A stretch of 64,000 nt of DNA, taken from contig NC_073357.2 in assembly GCF_027580225.2 (NCBI RefSeq), forward strand, positions 45,160,001 through 45,224,000. The letters are read 5' to 3'. This document shows, in pieces, positions 54,985-64,000 of the stretch. The notes under the pieces are model-generated. The model was not told the origin of the DNA. It saw nothing but the letters and a program-made list of their open reading frames with translations, and did no database searches. This DNA is from Misgurnus anguillicaudatus. Taxonomy: Eukaryota > Chordata > Actinopteri > Cypriniformes > Cobitidae. Position 1 is the stretch's first letter, and every line of letters starts with the position of its first letter. A program made the position numbers and the translations under genes.

Positions 54985-55166
54985 CCCCACTTTGGGTTTC
55001 TGGATAAAGTTTTGTTCCGACCAGAAAAGTAGACTCTTCTGATGGGGTTTTAAATGTTCCTGAAAAGCTAGGCATAAAGAACATCCACAGGTCCTGTATG
55101 GTTCCATGTTCAATTGGGAAAAGGTTTGACAGACAATAAAATGGTAAGTTTTTTTTTCTTTTTTTA

Positions 55167-55416
55167 AGATGTGACATCATGCAAATGAGCTGATCTCTGC
55201 ACTAAATGGCAGTGCCGTGGTTGGATAGTGCAGATTAAGATTAAGATTAACATCACAAGGGGAGCCAAATTTCAATTACCTATTTTGGTTTTACAGAGAA
55301 TGCAGAGAAAGTTCCTGGGTTGTTCGTTTACACATTTTCTAGGTTGATAGAAGCACTGGGGACCCAATTATAGCACTTAAACACAGAAAAAGTCAGATTT
55401 TTATAATATGTCTCCT
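55167..55416. mobile_element. TTAA family A, right half (copy 5)
   Basis: Shares CACTAAATGGCAGTGCCGTG and AGGTTGATAGAAGCACTGGG with copy 1 and ends in TCTCCT followed by TTAA (55417-55420). Has a short local triplication of GATTAA near 55235. Confidence 0.65.
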
Positions 55417-55482
55417 TTAAGAATCTTAAAGGGAAACCAATAATTTTTCTATCACTTTTAGAAAAAAAGGTCAAAATCTGTA

Positions 55483-55669
55483 CCACTGCTGTCACTGGGG
55501 CAGTATCTTTAAAAAGGTCTTATTAGGTACAGAAATGTATACATTTGGTACTAATATTTACGTTTGAGATGCTACTATGTATCTTTGAGGCATACGCTCT
55601 CTTTGGTAGCAGTACTAATATGAACTTATGCAAAGCTATAATTTTTTACAGCCCCAGTGACAGCTGGGG
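55483..55669. mobile_element. Small MITE family E (complete copy)
   Basis: Left edge CTGCTGTCACTGGGGC and right edge GCCCCAGTGACAGCTGG pair. Contains GGTAC and CTTTGAGG motifs. Fragments of the family are at 16196 and 61015. Confidence 0.6.
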
Positions 55670-56200
55670 TATACATATTACATAAGTGTGGCATCACTGC
55701 CTAGAACACTTTTAGAAAATTACTTTTTAGGAGTGAATGTGTATGGTTTAATGAAGAATGAAAAAACATAATTTTTTAAATATAATACATTTAAGACAAA
55801 TTATAGGAAAAATACACCAAATCAAAATCACTCATTAATATAGGTTGAGCATATATTTAACAAAAAAATATTTTATTTTTATGTAAAATGTGTAGACATA
55901 ATGGACAGCAGTTTTTATGTCCTTCTCAGAACAAAACACAGTTGCAGAATTGTCTTACCAGTTATTACAAAATTAAATTACTGGCAACTTTGGTCAGTTA
56001 ATGTGGTTTAACTCTGAGTTTAATAAATCAATATTAATAAAAAAAGACTATGATACAAGGCATTCATAATGATTTATGGGTAGTACATGAGCTATGATTT
56101 TTTTCAGGTGAGAAAAGCGCACTGGCTGTTCATTGTCGTTTCTTTTGTACACAAGCTAACAGCTCCCACTAGCCACCAGTAAAGGGCGCGCGGATGAAAC
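55670..56200. other. AT-rich intergenic DNA
   Basis: No gene or repeat with clear ends was recognised. Confidence 0.35.
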
Positions 56201-56817
56201 TGAGGATGCAACTGTAGGGATGCAGTCGCGTGCATGTGGGGTCCGTCATGCTGCCTAGGAAAATATTTCAGTTTTGATATACAGCTAAACCTAATGAAAA
56301 CAATTATGGATGATTGGAAACCTCCAAGGAGGACGATTCGAGGATTTATTTGCACCACGCGAATATGTTGCCTTTCACGGATGTGAAACAAAAGCGTGCT
56401 CCGTCTCGTGTGCTTATGAATACCAGTGGATGAGCGCAAGGAGAGAAGGATACAAAAGCCGATTATTTATTGTACAGCGATGCTTCATTTGTATTTATTA
56501 TTTCGATTTATTTATCTTTATTTGTGTTCCGATAGCTAACACGAGACTGAAACGAGAATAAACAATTTACACACCTCAACATTTCAGCTGTGTGCCCGAC
56601 TGGAATAAGGATTTGCAAAACTCTTTTGTGCACAACGGAATTGAACAGGACTCCCAGAATGAAATGGACAACAAAAGTTTGACAGTTATAAAAACTCTGT
56701 AGTGAGCATAAACAAACCCAATCATATTGGTGGTGTTATTGTGTATTTTGCGTACTTGACACGATGAACTGCACATCTGAACTGGATTTTACGGATCATT
56801 CTTCTCAAATGAACAGT
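56201..56817 (+). promoter_or_regulatory. Candidate promoter and 5' noncoding exon of the downstream gene
   Basis: This unique, CpG-containing stretch precedes the coding exon at 57479. A donor-like AACA|GTAAGA occurs at 56817/56818. A short frame from the ATG at 56764 runs into the presumed intron and is not supported as coding. The link to the downstream exon is inference. Confidence 0.25.
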
Positions 56818-57478
56818 AAGAGCCATGACACCAGACATCTCTGCTGATAGCTCTGTCTGTATAGACTTGCTCAAATAAGTGAGAGAAATACCATGGTGAG
56901 TACAACTGTAAATGACATTTAACTGTATTATTCACTTAAAAATAGACAAAAGGTTTTATAGCAGGCTGTATCCATAAAGGACCTTTAACATCCACAAAAA
57001 ATTTCTGTTGCGCAAAAGGTTTGTTGTAGTGAAATTTAATGTTGTATGGATTATAAAAGGTAAGTAACTGAAAGATTTTTTTGAGTAACCAAAAACAGTT
57101 ATTTGAAAAATCCTAATTTTTATGTAATTTATAAAAAATACCCTAAAGTACCAGTACATCACCAAGGACATTTTTATGTCACCTTAGTAATGTTATTCTT
57201 ATCACAGCTCTGCTCATATTATAAAAGGTAATACTTTAAATTGTTGATGCTTATGTCTCATCAGCTCTAAATGTGTTAGTTAGTTTTTACTTATAGATCT
57301 GTTTATATTCTAGCTGTAAATCACCTTAGTAATGTCATTGTTATTATTACAGCTCTAAAGGTGTAGATGCATCTGTGTATGTATTGACAGTTGTTTGTTG
57401 ATATTCTAGTTATAAAAGATCAACACTAAACAGGCTCCAGTCACCTGAATTTTCCACTGAGTGGGTGATGTTTCTGTG

Positions 57479-57623
57479 ATGAGAATGCGATTTCCTCTGA
57501 AGAAAATCCGCAAGCAGTTTAAACTCCTCCTGCTACTCGTTTTGCTCATGTTTGCCATTGGATTCACATATCTTCACATCAATCAAGGCAAAGCCATCAA
57601 ACTCCATTTCAACTATGGGAAAG
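57479..57623 (+). CDS. First coding exon of a type II membrane protein (Golgi enzyme-like)
   Basis: The ATG at 57479 gives 48 codons plus one base, ending at donor G|GTAATA. The product has a short basic cytosolic tail (MRMRFPLKKIRKQFK), a ~18-residue hydrophobic segment (LLLLLVLLMFAIGFTYLH) and the start of a lumenal stem. A short basic tail plus one signal anchor is the usual start of Golgi glycosyltransferases and sulfotransferases, but I do not recognise the gene, and the catalytic part would lie beyond the window or in exons I cannot identify. A GTG-initiated extension upstream is unlikely; the two ATGs at residues 1 and 3 are the natural starts. Confidence 0.55.
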
Positions 57624-57629
57624 GTAATA

Positions 57630-58015
57630 ATAATATTCTATTCCAATACTCTTACATTGTTTGAGCTGCGCATATCAAAGCCCTAATAAGCATATCCTCA
57701 AAACCTGAAATGGTCAAGTGGGCAAAAAATGCTGTTTTGCGAAACTAAAAAGAAGGGTATTCATAATCATCAGTAGATGTTTCTATTGGGCTTCAGGCAC
57801 AGGTTAATAAAGGCAGTGCTGGACAAAAGAGCTGTCCGGTGCTGAAACCACTGAATACTTTAAATGAGGATTTTTCATCAGGTTAAAGTTTAATTATTGC
57901 ACATTTCTGGCCAGCTAACTGCTGATTATTCCTAAACTAATTTGTACCCTGGGCTGTAGTACCATTAGTTTTACTGATAAGACTCAAAGTGGCTCTGTGC
58001 AAAGAAGATTTTCCT
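57630..58015 (+). other. Intron of the downstream gene, no recognised features
   Basis: No further exon with matching phase was recognised here or to the end of the window. Confidence 0.3.
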
Positions 58016-58023
58016 CTTAAAGG

Positions 58024-58421
58024 ATGCAACCCATCCTCACCCCATGTCGTCAATATTTGACGGGGAGGGTATACCTTTCGCGTCATTTTTTGACGAACTG
58101 GGGACTTCAATACTATTACGTCCGTTGCATTCTCTTTCCTATTTTCTTACCATTTTCGCGTCGGTTTAGGGTTAGATTTACATAATGACATCCCTACCCA
58201 AACCTAACTCTAACCCAAACGCCAGGTGACAACTGTCGTACCTAACTGTAACCCCAAAATTTGCGTAATCTAACCCTAAACCGACGCGAAAATGGTAAGA
58301 AAATAGGAAAGAGAATGCAACGGACGTAATAGTATTGAAGTCCCCAGTTCGTCAAAAAATGACGCGAAAGGTATACCCTCCCCGTCAAATATTGACGACA
58401 TGGGGTGAGGATGGGTTGCAT
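58024..58421. repeat. Near-perfect 400-bp palindrome (foldback element)
   Basis: Left arm from ATGCAACCCATCCTCACCCC and right arm ending in its complement pair almost perfectly for about 150 bp each, including TTGACGGGGAGGGTATACC. The loop (about 58180-58255) has GTTAGATTTAC and CCTAACTCTAACCC. No clear target duplication was found. Confidence 0.75.
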
Positions 58422-58517
58422 TCACTGGTATCATTCACCTTTTGCTGTTATATTTGGTTGGTGTGTGTTTGCTTAAAGGTGATTGACATGCTTTTTGAAG
58501 TGTCTAAAATGTGTTAA

Positions 58518-59740
58518 AGGGACATTCCACTTTTTTTGAAAATATGCTCATTTTCCAGCTCCCCTAGAGGTAAACATTTGATTCTTACAGTTTTGAAATC
58601 CATTCAGCTGATCTCCGGGTCCGGCGCCAGCACCCCCAGCATAGCTTAGCACAATCCACCGAATCTGACTAGACCATTAGCATCGCGCCAAAAAATAACC
58701 AAAGAGTTTCGATATTTTTTCTATTTAAAACTTGACTCTGTAGTTACATCATGTACTAAGGCCGACGGAAAATTAAAAGTTGCTTTTTTTCTAGGCTGAT
58801 ATGTCTAGGAAATATACTCTCAAACTGGCGTAATAATCAAGGACTTTGCTGATGTTACATTGCTGCAGCAGGCGTGATATTACGCACTGCCCGAAAAGAG
58901 TCCCCTTGATTACTTTCAATAGCAGGGGACAATTTTCGGCAGTGCGTAATCACTACGCCTGCTGCAGCCATGTTACATCAGCAAAGTCCTTGATTATTAC
59001 GCCAGAATGTGAGTTTAGTTCCTAGCCATATCTGTCTAGAAAATCACAACTTTTAATTTTCTGTCGGCCTTAGTGCACGATGAACTACAGAAGAGTCAAG
59101 TTTAAAATAGGAAAAATATCGAAACTCTATTGTTATTTTTAGCCTGATGCTAATGGTCTAATCAGATTCAATGTATTATGCTAAGCTATGCTAAAAGTGT
59201 TAGCGCGGATCCCAGAGATCAGCTGAATGGATTCCAAAATGGTAAGAATCAAATATTTAACTTTAAGCCCAGGACACACTGCACGATTATTGGCTGTCCC
59301 AGACGAAAGATTGCCCTCGTGAAACAATCGTCGCAATTTCTGTGATCGTGGCTCTTTATCAGTGGTCCTATGTCGTACAATGAGAGAGGTTCAAAGACGG
59401 CCGTTTTCCCGGTCTTGCATCTAAAGATAGGCTACGATAGTTTTCTGACAGTGTCAGAAATTCAGCATGATCACCGCACAGTGTGTTTGCTGCTACGACC
59501 TGCGCCGGTATTTGTTTACCACTAGCCCATGCTGGTGATGTTGCGCTAAAGTGTGACGCAGCCGCCGAAGCTTCCGTGTAATCATCGTACAGTCTACATG
59601 CTTGTCGTACCCGAGTTGAAAAGATCAGTGTCACACAGTGTGATAAGGTAATGATCTTATAGGAGGTCAAAAATCCTGCAGTGTATTCCGGGCTTAAGGG
59701 GAGCTGGAAAATGAGCATATTTTCAAAAAAGTGATTCCCT
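58518..59740. mobile_element. TTAA-flanked long foldback element family L, with nested element
   Basis: TTAA at 58514-58517 and 59741-59744. Left edge AGGGACATTCCACTTTTTTT and right edge AAAAAAGTGATTCCCT pair with gaps. The arms include AATATGCTCATTTTCCAGCT and its complement, and the centre near 58900 has AATCAAGGACTTTGCTGATG and its complement. It contains the element at 59267-59693. Confidence 0.72.
59267..59693. mobile_element. TTAA-flanked MITE family M, nested
   Basis: TTAA at 59263-59266 and 59694-59697; ends GCCCAGGACACACTGCACGA and CTGCAGTGTATTCCGGGC are imperfect inverted repeats. The open frame at 59368-59772 (minus) runs through its edge and is not a gene. Confidence 0.68.
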
Positions 59741-59744
59741 TTAA

Positions 59745-61119
59745 TAATGAAAATAATAACTTCAATGTTCAAATATTTTATGATGGTTTAACAACACTAC
59801 TGTATACCATTTGTCTATACCGTTCTTCAATTGGTGGGGCTGCATAACATTTAATGTGTTGTTTGTTATCAAAAAATCTGTACATAATTATTATACTTAA
59901 AGGAAAAGTATGCAAGAAATTTATATCAATTAATAAAAAATGGCCCTGATATGTCACTAGACATTAAGAAATCATTTGCATTTAAATACTTATATCACTG
60001 ACAACAGTGGTCCGGCCAGGATATTGTCATTTAAAAAGTGGAGTTGCAGCCCTCAACTGATGTTTATGTTGTCATGTTGTGTATTGGCCACCAGTTGGGT
60101 GACTGCAGTACCAGTTTTAGCCACAAGTTTTGTGATTGCAATACCAGTTTTGGCCACAATCCTACATACTGTTCCTTTAATCAAAAGCTTCATGCCACAT
60201 TTGCAAATACTACAGTGGTTTCTGACATGTACTGTAGACATTTTCCTCCAACTATTTAATTACCCAGCTTCCTCTTCTTATCTCATTAAGCCCCAATGTT
60301 CACAAGGTCTCTTGATTTTAACCCTGTAACCATTTAAGTCTTTAATATTCTTGCGTGTTTTTGTCTTGCAGTTTTGAATATTAATTAAAACCTCATTTGG
60401 TGCTTTTGATGTAGAGAGAGGTCCACATCCAGGTCTTCTCTCATGCAAAAATAGCTCTTATTTGGAGGACATTTTAAGACAATTTCCATTCTAGACAAGC
60501 TAAATGAGCTTTTTTAAAATCACAGTCTCTCATTAACTGTTCCCTTGAAGCGGTGTGTCCTTTGTAATTAGAGGTGAAGTAATTGTTGCGGATTAGCTGA
60601 TAAATCACTGTATTTGGGTGAGGAATAAATTTGTATATTTCTAATTATAGCATGAAGGCTCAAGGCCTTTTCCCTCTTGGTTTTCACTGATTGAGGTTTA
60701 AAAATGGAGTCCGGTTGTTGTAAATTTTGTCAGGGAGAGAAATGAGACGTGCAGACTCTCTTAACCCATAGGTTAATGAAATTTGTGTCAAACCACATTA
60801 TAAGCTGCTTTCAACACACAAGGTAATGCTAAGGCAAATGACTTTTTTGACTGCCGCCACTGTAATCTCAGGTGAGACATGCTGTAAGTGGGAATAACAT
60901 GACTATGAACAGAGGTTTGATGGGACATAGAGAAGTCCAACATTTTAGTCGGGCACATGTATATTATGAACAATTTGTTTTCTTATGACAATTAATTATG
61001 TTTGAAAAGTGCTCAAAAAGTAAACCTTTGCAGCTAAAGAGATTATATTAGTATATTAAAGGTGCATATTTGTACCAAAGATTATATATTAGTACCTCAA
61101 AGGTACATGGTACCAAATG
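59745..61119. other. No gene recognised; MITE fragment at its end
   Basis: Two frames at 59976-60329 reflect a short internal repeat (GCCACCAG.., GCCACAAG.., GCCACAAT.. blocks at 60088-60160 that encode repeated 'VPVLATS' units) and are not a gene. The end (about 61015-61119) is a family E fragment. Confidence 0.4.
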
Positions 61120-61121
61120 TA

Positions 61122-62314
61122 CACTTACCTAAAGGATTATTAGGAACACCTGTTTAATTTCTCATTAATTATCTAATCAACCAATCTCATGGCAGTTGCT
61201 TCAATGCATTTAGAGGTGTGGTCCTAGTCAAGACAATCTCCTGAACTCCAACTGAATGTCAGAATGGGAAAGAAAGGTGATTTAAGCAATTTTGAGCGTG
61301 GCATGGTTGTTGGTGCCAGACGGGCAGAGTATTTCACAATCTGCTCAGTTACTGGGATTTTCACGCACAATCATCTCTAGGGTTTACAAAGAATGATGTG
61401 AAAAGGGAAAAACATCCAGTATGCCGCAGTCCTGTGGGCCAAAATGCCTTGTTGATGCTAGAGGTCAGAGGAGAATGGGCAGACTGATTCAAGCTGAAAG
61501 AAGAGCACCTTTGACTGAAATAACCACTCGTTACAACCGAGGTATGCAGCAAAGCATTTGTGAAGCCACAACACACACAACCTTGAGGCGGATGGGCTAC
61601 AACAGCAAAAGACCCCACCGGGTACCACTCATCTCCACTACAAATAAGAAAAAGAGGCTAGAATTTGCACAAGCTCACCAAAATTGTACAGTTGAAGACT
61701 GGAAAAATGCTGCCTGGTCTGATGAGTCTCGATTTCTGTTGAGACATTCGAATTGGGCATAAACAGAATGAGAACATGGATCCATCATGCCTTGTTACCA
61801 CTGTGCAGTCTGGTCGTGGTGGTGTAATGGTGTGGGGGATGTTTACTTGGCACACTTTAGGCCCCTTAGTGCCAGATGGTCATCATTTAAATGCCACGGC
61901 CTACCTGAGAATTGTTTCTAACCATGTCCATCTTTTTATGACCACCATGTACCCATCCTCTGATGGCTACTTCCAGCAGGATAATGCACCATGTCACAAA
62001 GCTTGAATCATTTCAACTTGGTTTTTTAAACATGACAATGAGTTCACTGTACTAAAATGGCCCTCAAAGTCACCAGATCTCAACCCAATAGAGCATTTTT
62101 GGGATGTGGTGGAACGAGAGCTTTGTGCCCTGGATGTGCATCCCCAAATCTCCATCAACTGCAAGATGCTATCCTATCAATATGGGCCAACATTTCTAAA
62201 TAATGCTTTCAGCACCTTGTTGAATCAATGCCATGTAGAATTAAGGCAGTTCTGAAGGCGAAAAGGTCAAACACAGTATTAGTATGGTGTTCCTAATAAT
62301 CCTTTAGGTGAGTG
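61122..62314 (+). mobile_element. Tc1-like DNA transposon, complete ends, broken transposase
   Basis: TA at 61120-61121 and 62315-62316. Ends CACTTACCTAAAGGATTATT and the matching AATAATCCTTTAGGTGAGTG are inverted repeats with one mismatch. At about 1.19 kb it has the usual Tc1 size. It is inserted in a family E fragment. Confidence 0.9.
61264..62256 (+). pseudogene. Tc1-type transposase pseudogene
   Basis: The ATG at 61264 starts MGKKGDLSNFERGMVVGARR, then the frame is lost and a stop follows at 61378. The frame from about 61421 continues with the second helix-turn-helix region (RRAPLTEITTRYN) and the first catalytic Asp in AAWSDESRF; a stop/shift follows at about 61760. The segment 61776-62006 has GRGGVMVWG and the second Asp in QQDNAPCHKA, then stops. 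The third catalytic residue is in the LNPIEHFWDVVE segment near 62085-62120. All three parts of the DDE triad can be seen, but at least three breaks make it inactive. Confidence 0.88.
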
Positions 62315-62316
62315 TA

Positions 62317-64000
62317 TACATATGTATACATAATATTTACCAAACGGTTACTGTTTAATATATTAAAATTATATAATTTTTGGACAATTTTTTGACAGTT
62401 TAAAAATACAGGTCACATCTATTAGATTATTCTCAACAAGCAGTATAGCGCCATAGATGACATTTATACTGAAAGTCTTGAATTACAGTCTTACTTCACC
62501 ATAATCCTCAGATTGTGAGATCCTGGATTTGTTTTGAGATGACTGAACAGCTCGTTGTCTGTTGGCTTGGCTCAGGGCAAGGAAACATGAAGCAGGTGGT
62601 GATCCATTCAGCACCAGGACAGGAAAGCATGCAGAATTTTGAACAAACCTCCAGTTAGAGAATTGCTGGCAGAATCAGACTTTAGCACCATGAAATGTTT
62701 GTCAAGGTGACTAGAAGAAAAACTGGAAAAAAATAAGTTCCTTATATTAATTCTACATAGATTTATACATAAGAAAGATGGTTTATTAAAACTTACTTTT
62801 AGTGTACTGTAGCGTACAAATGTATTTATTTGCTGATTACATATTCTTTATATATATCATATTCAACATATTTGCGGATCACATATTCTTTGAATAGATA
62901 TGTAAAAAAAAATGTGCATGCAGTGTTTGGATATTTGCAGTGTTGTCTGAATAGTTTAGAGCAGAAGTACCCAACTGGTCAAGTGTAAATGCCTTTCTCT
63001 GTGCAATTTAGCATGTGCGATCTGTCAAGTCTGTTATCTATAAAGGCACAGATGTTTAATGTACAATAACTAAAGAGAACTGTTTTATCCAGGGTGCATC
63101 TATAGGAGAACCTGGCCTAAATGAAGCAGAATGGAACTAAATTTGCGTACCGACAGAGCTGAATGGTGCACATTAACAAAAGATTACAAGTTGCCTTTGG
63201 GCACAAGCCAGATTTCAATTGTAAACAGTTTCATCACTTGGTGGTTGTAATAAAGTTATTCTAATTGCATGCATTAGGTTTTCAGAGCTGTTAGTTTAAT
63301 GACATGCATAACACATATGTTTAAGTTATTTGTAGAATTAAAAACACCTGCTATAGATATGTGCCTCAAACATCCATAGGTTTTTATTACCACTGGGACT
63401 GGGTGTCTCTGCTTGGTGTTTGATTGCTCATTTTAGCTGTTTGTTGCCCTCGGGTGTGTGCAGCTTTGGGATACCCAGTGTCCCTCGTCTGGACAGCTTC
63501 TGCTGATATTACCACATAGATCACTTTATAGATGTGTGTAGGTTCTTCATTCTTGTGTGACGGAGCGCTTTGTCTGCCTTCTGCTTTGGTAATTGTCAGG
63601 CAAACAGCTGCTGTCCAAAGATACATTGGTGCAATGTTTTTGGGACAATGGTGTCTTTGGAAGTACCTTGGAAATCTACAAAAATACCCGTTTATTGATT
63701 AAATCAAGTATCATGGATTTAATGTACCATTTAGTGCTATCGATATTCCAGAGTACCACACTTTAAAAAAATGCAGCAACTTGGTTTTGCAAGTCAATTT
63801 TAAGTTTTAACTTTAAAACCAAATTGGTTAACTTAATTTGTTAATTTCTTCATACTATATAGGAGTGCAGTATGAAATGAAACCATGCAAGTGTAAATCT
63901 TTTCAGAGCTTAATATGATAAGTTTGGTCACAGTGTGTGCTGCTCCACATTTAAAAGATCTTTGTAAAAAAATAATGTTGGCTGCATGACATGTCATTGC
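62317..64000. other. No gene recognised
   Basis: AT-rich DNA with no exon matching the upstream gene's phase and no well-bounded repeat. The minus-strand frame at 63387-63626 has no recognised product. Confidence 0.35.

Noticed and set aside
56310..56561. 83-codon frame upstream of the second gene
   Set aside because: The product is low-complexity hydrophobic at its end, has no recognised domain and no joining splice sites.
59976..60329. 117-codon frame with repeated VLATS units
   Set aside because: It follows a short internal DNA repeat, and a second overlapping frame is also open; no gene signature.

Overview
This 64-kb window looks like the genome of a teleost fish, probably a cyprinid or a relative. 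Two lines of evidence support this. First, split exons with GT-AG introns encode a vertebrate Rab-GAP of the USP6NL (RN-tre) type. Second, the intergenic DNA is packed with repeat families typical of fish: an L2-clade LINE with an SGNH/esterase ORF1, a Tc1 element, tRNA-derived SINEs, hAT-like and Harbinger-like elements, and many short elements flanked by TTAA. No exon-level match to a cellular gene was seen in the first 20 kb.

Layout. 1-20.5 kb: intergenic DNA with a Harbinger-like relic (900-1771), a TTAA element (2558-3084), an apparently full-length L2 LINE on the minus strand (about 5556-10880; ORF1 10446-8866, ORF2 8862-5851) and further TTAA elements, some nested. 20.7-21.04 kb: a CpG-containing stretch that could hold the 5' noncoding exon of the next gene (inference). 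21-31.8 kb: probable first intron or intergenic DNA with a truncated L2 inside another inverted-repeat element, foldback elements and minisatellite-like elements. 31.8-50.4 kb: thirteen coding exons, plus strand, of a USP6NL-like TBC-domain GTPase-activating protein of about 613 residues, with the Arg finger and Gln finger both present. 51-56 kb: repeats downstream of that gene. 56.2-57.6 kb: candidate 5' part of a second plus-strand gene, whose only supportable coding exon (57479-57623) starts a short-tailed type II membrane protein. 58-64 kb: palindromic elements and a broken but complete-ended Tc1 transposon (61122-62314).

Points of most interest. (1) L2 ORF1 and ORF2 are in the same frame and separated by one TGA; ORF2 has no ATG before its endonuclease core. 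(2) At least eighteen elements have TTAA on both sides and purine-starting termini (a Kolobok-like pattern). Several are nested, and paralogous unoccupied copies in the same window show the TTAA target before insertion. (3) The USP6NL-like gene has one excess base at an exon junction and an altered donor site at another, so it is either a decaying copy or carries sequence errors. (4) One long TTAA element carries an ORF fragment resembling SWIM/YqaJ-associated fish proteins. (5) A ~400-bp inverted duplication surrounds another inverted-repeat element at 44844-45246.
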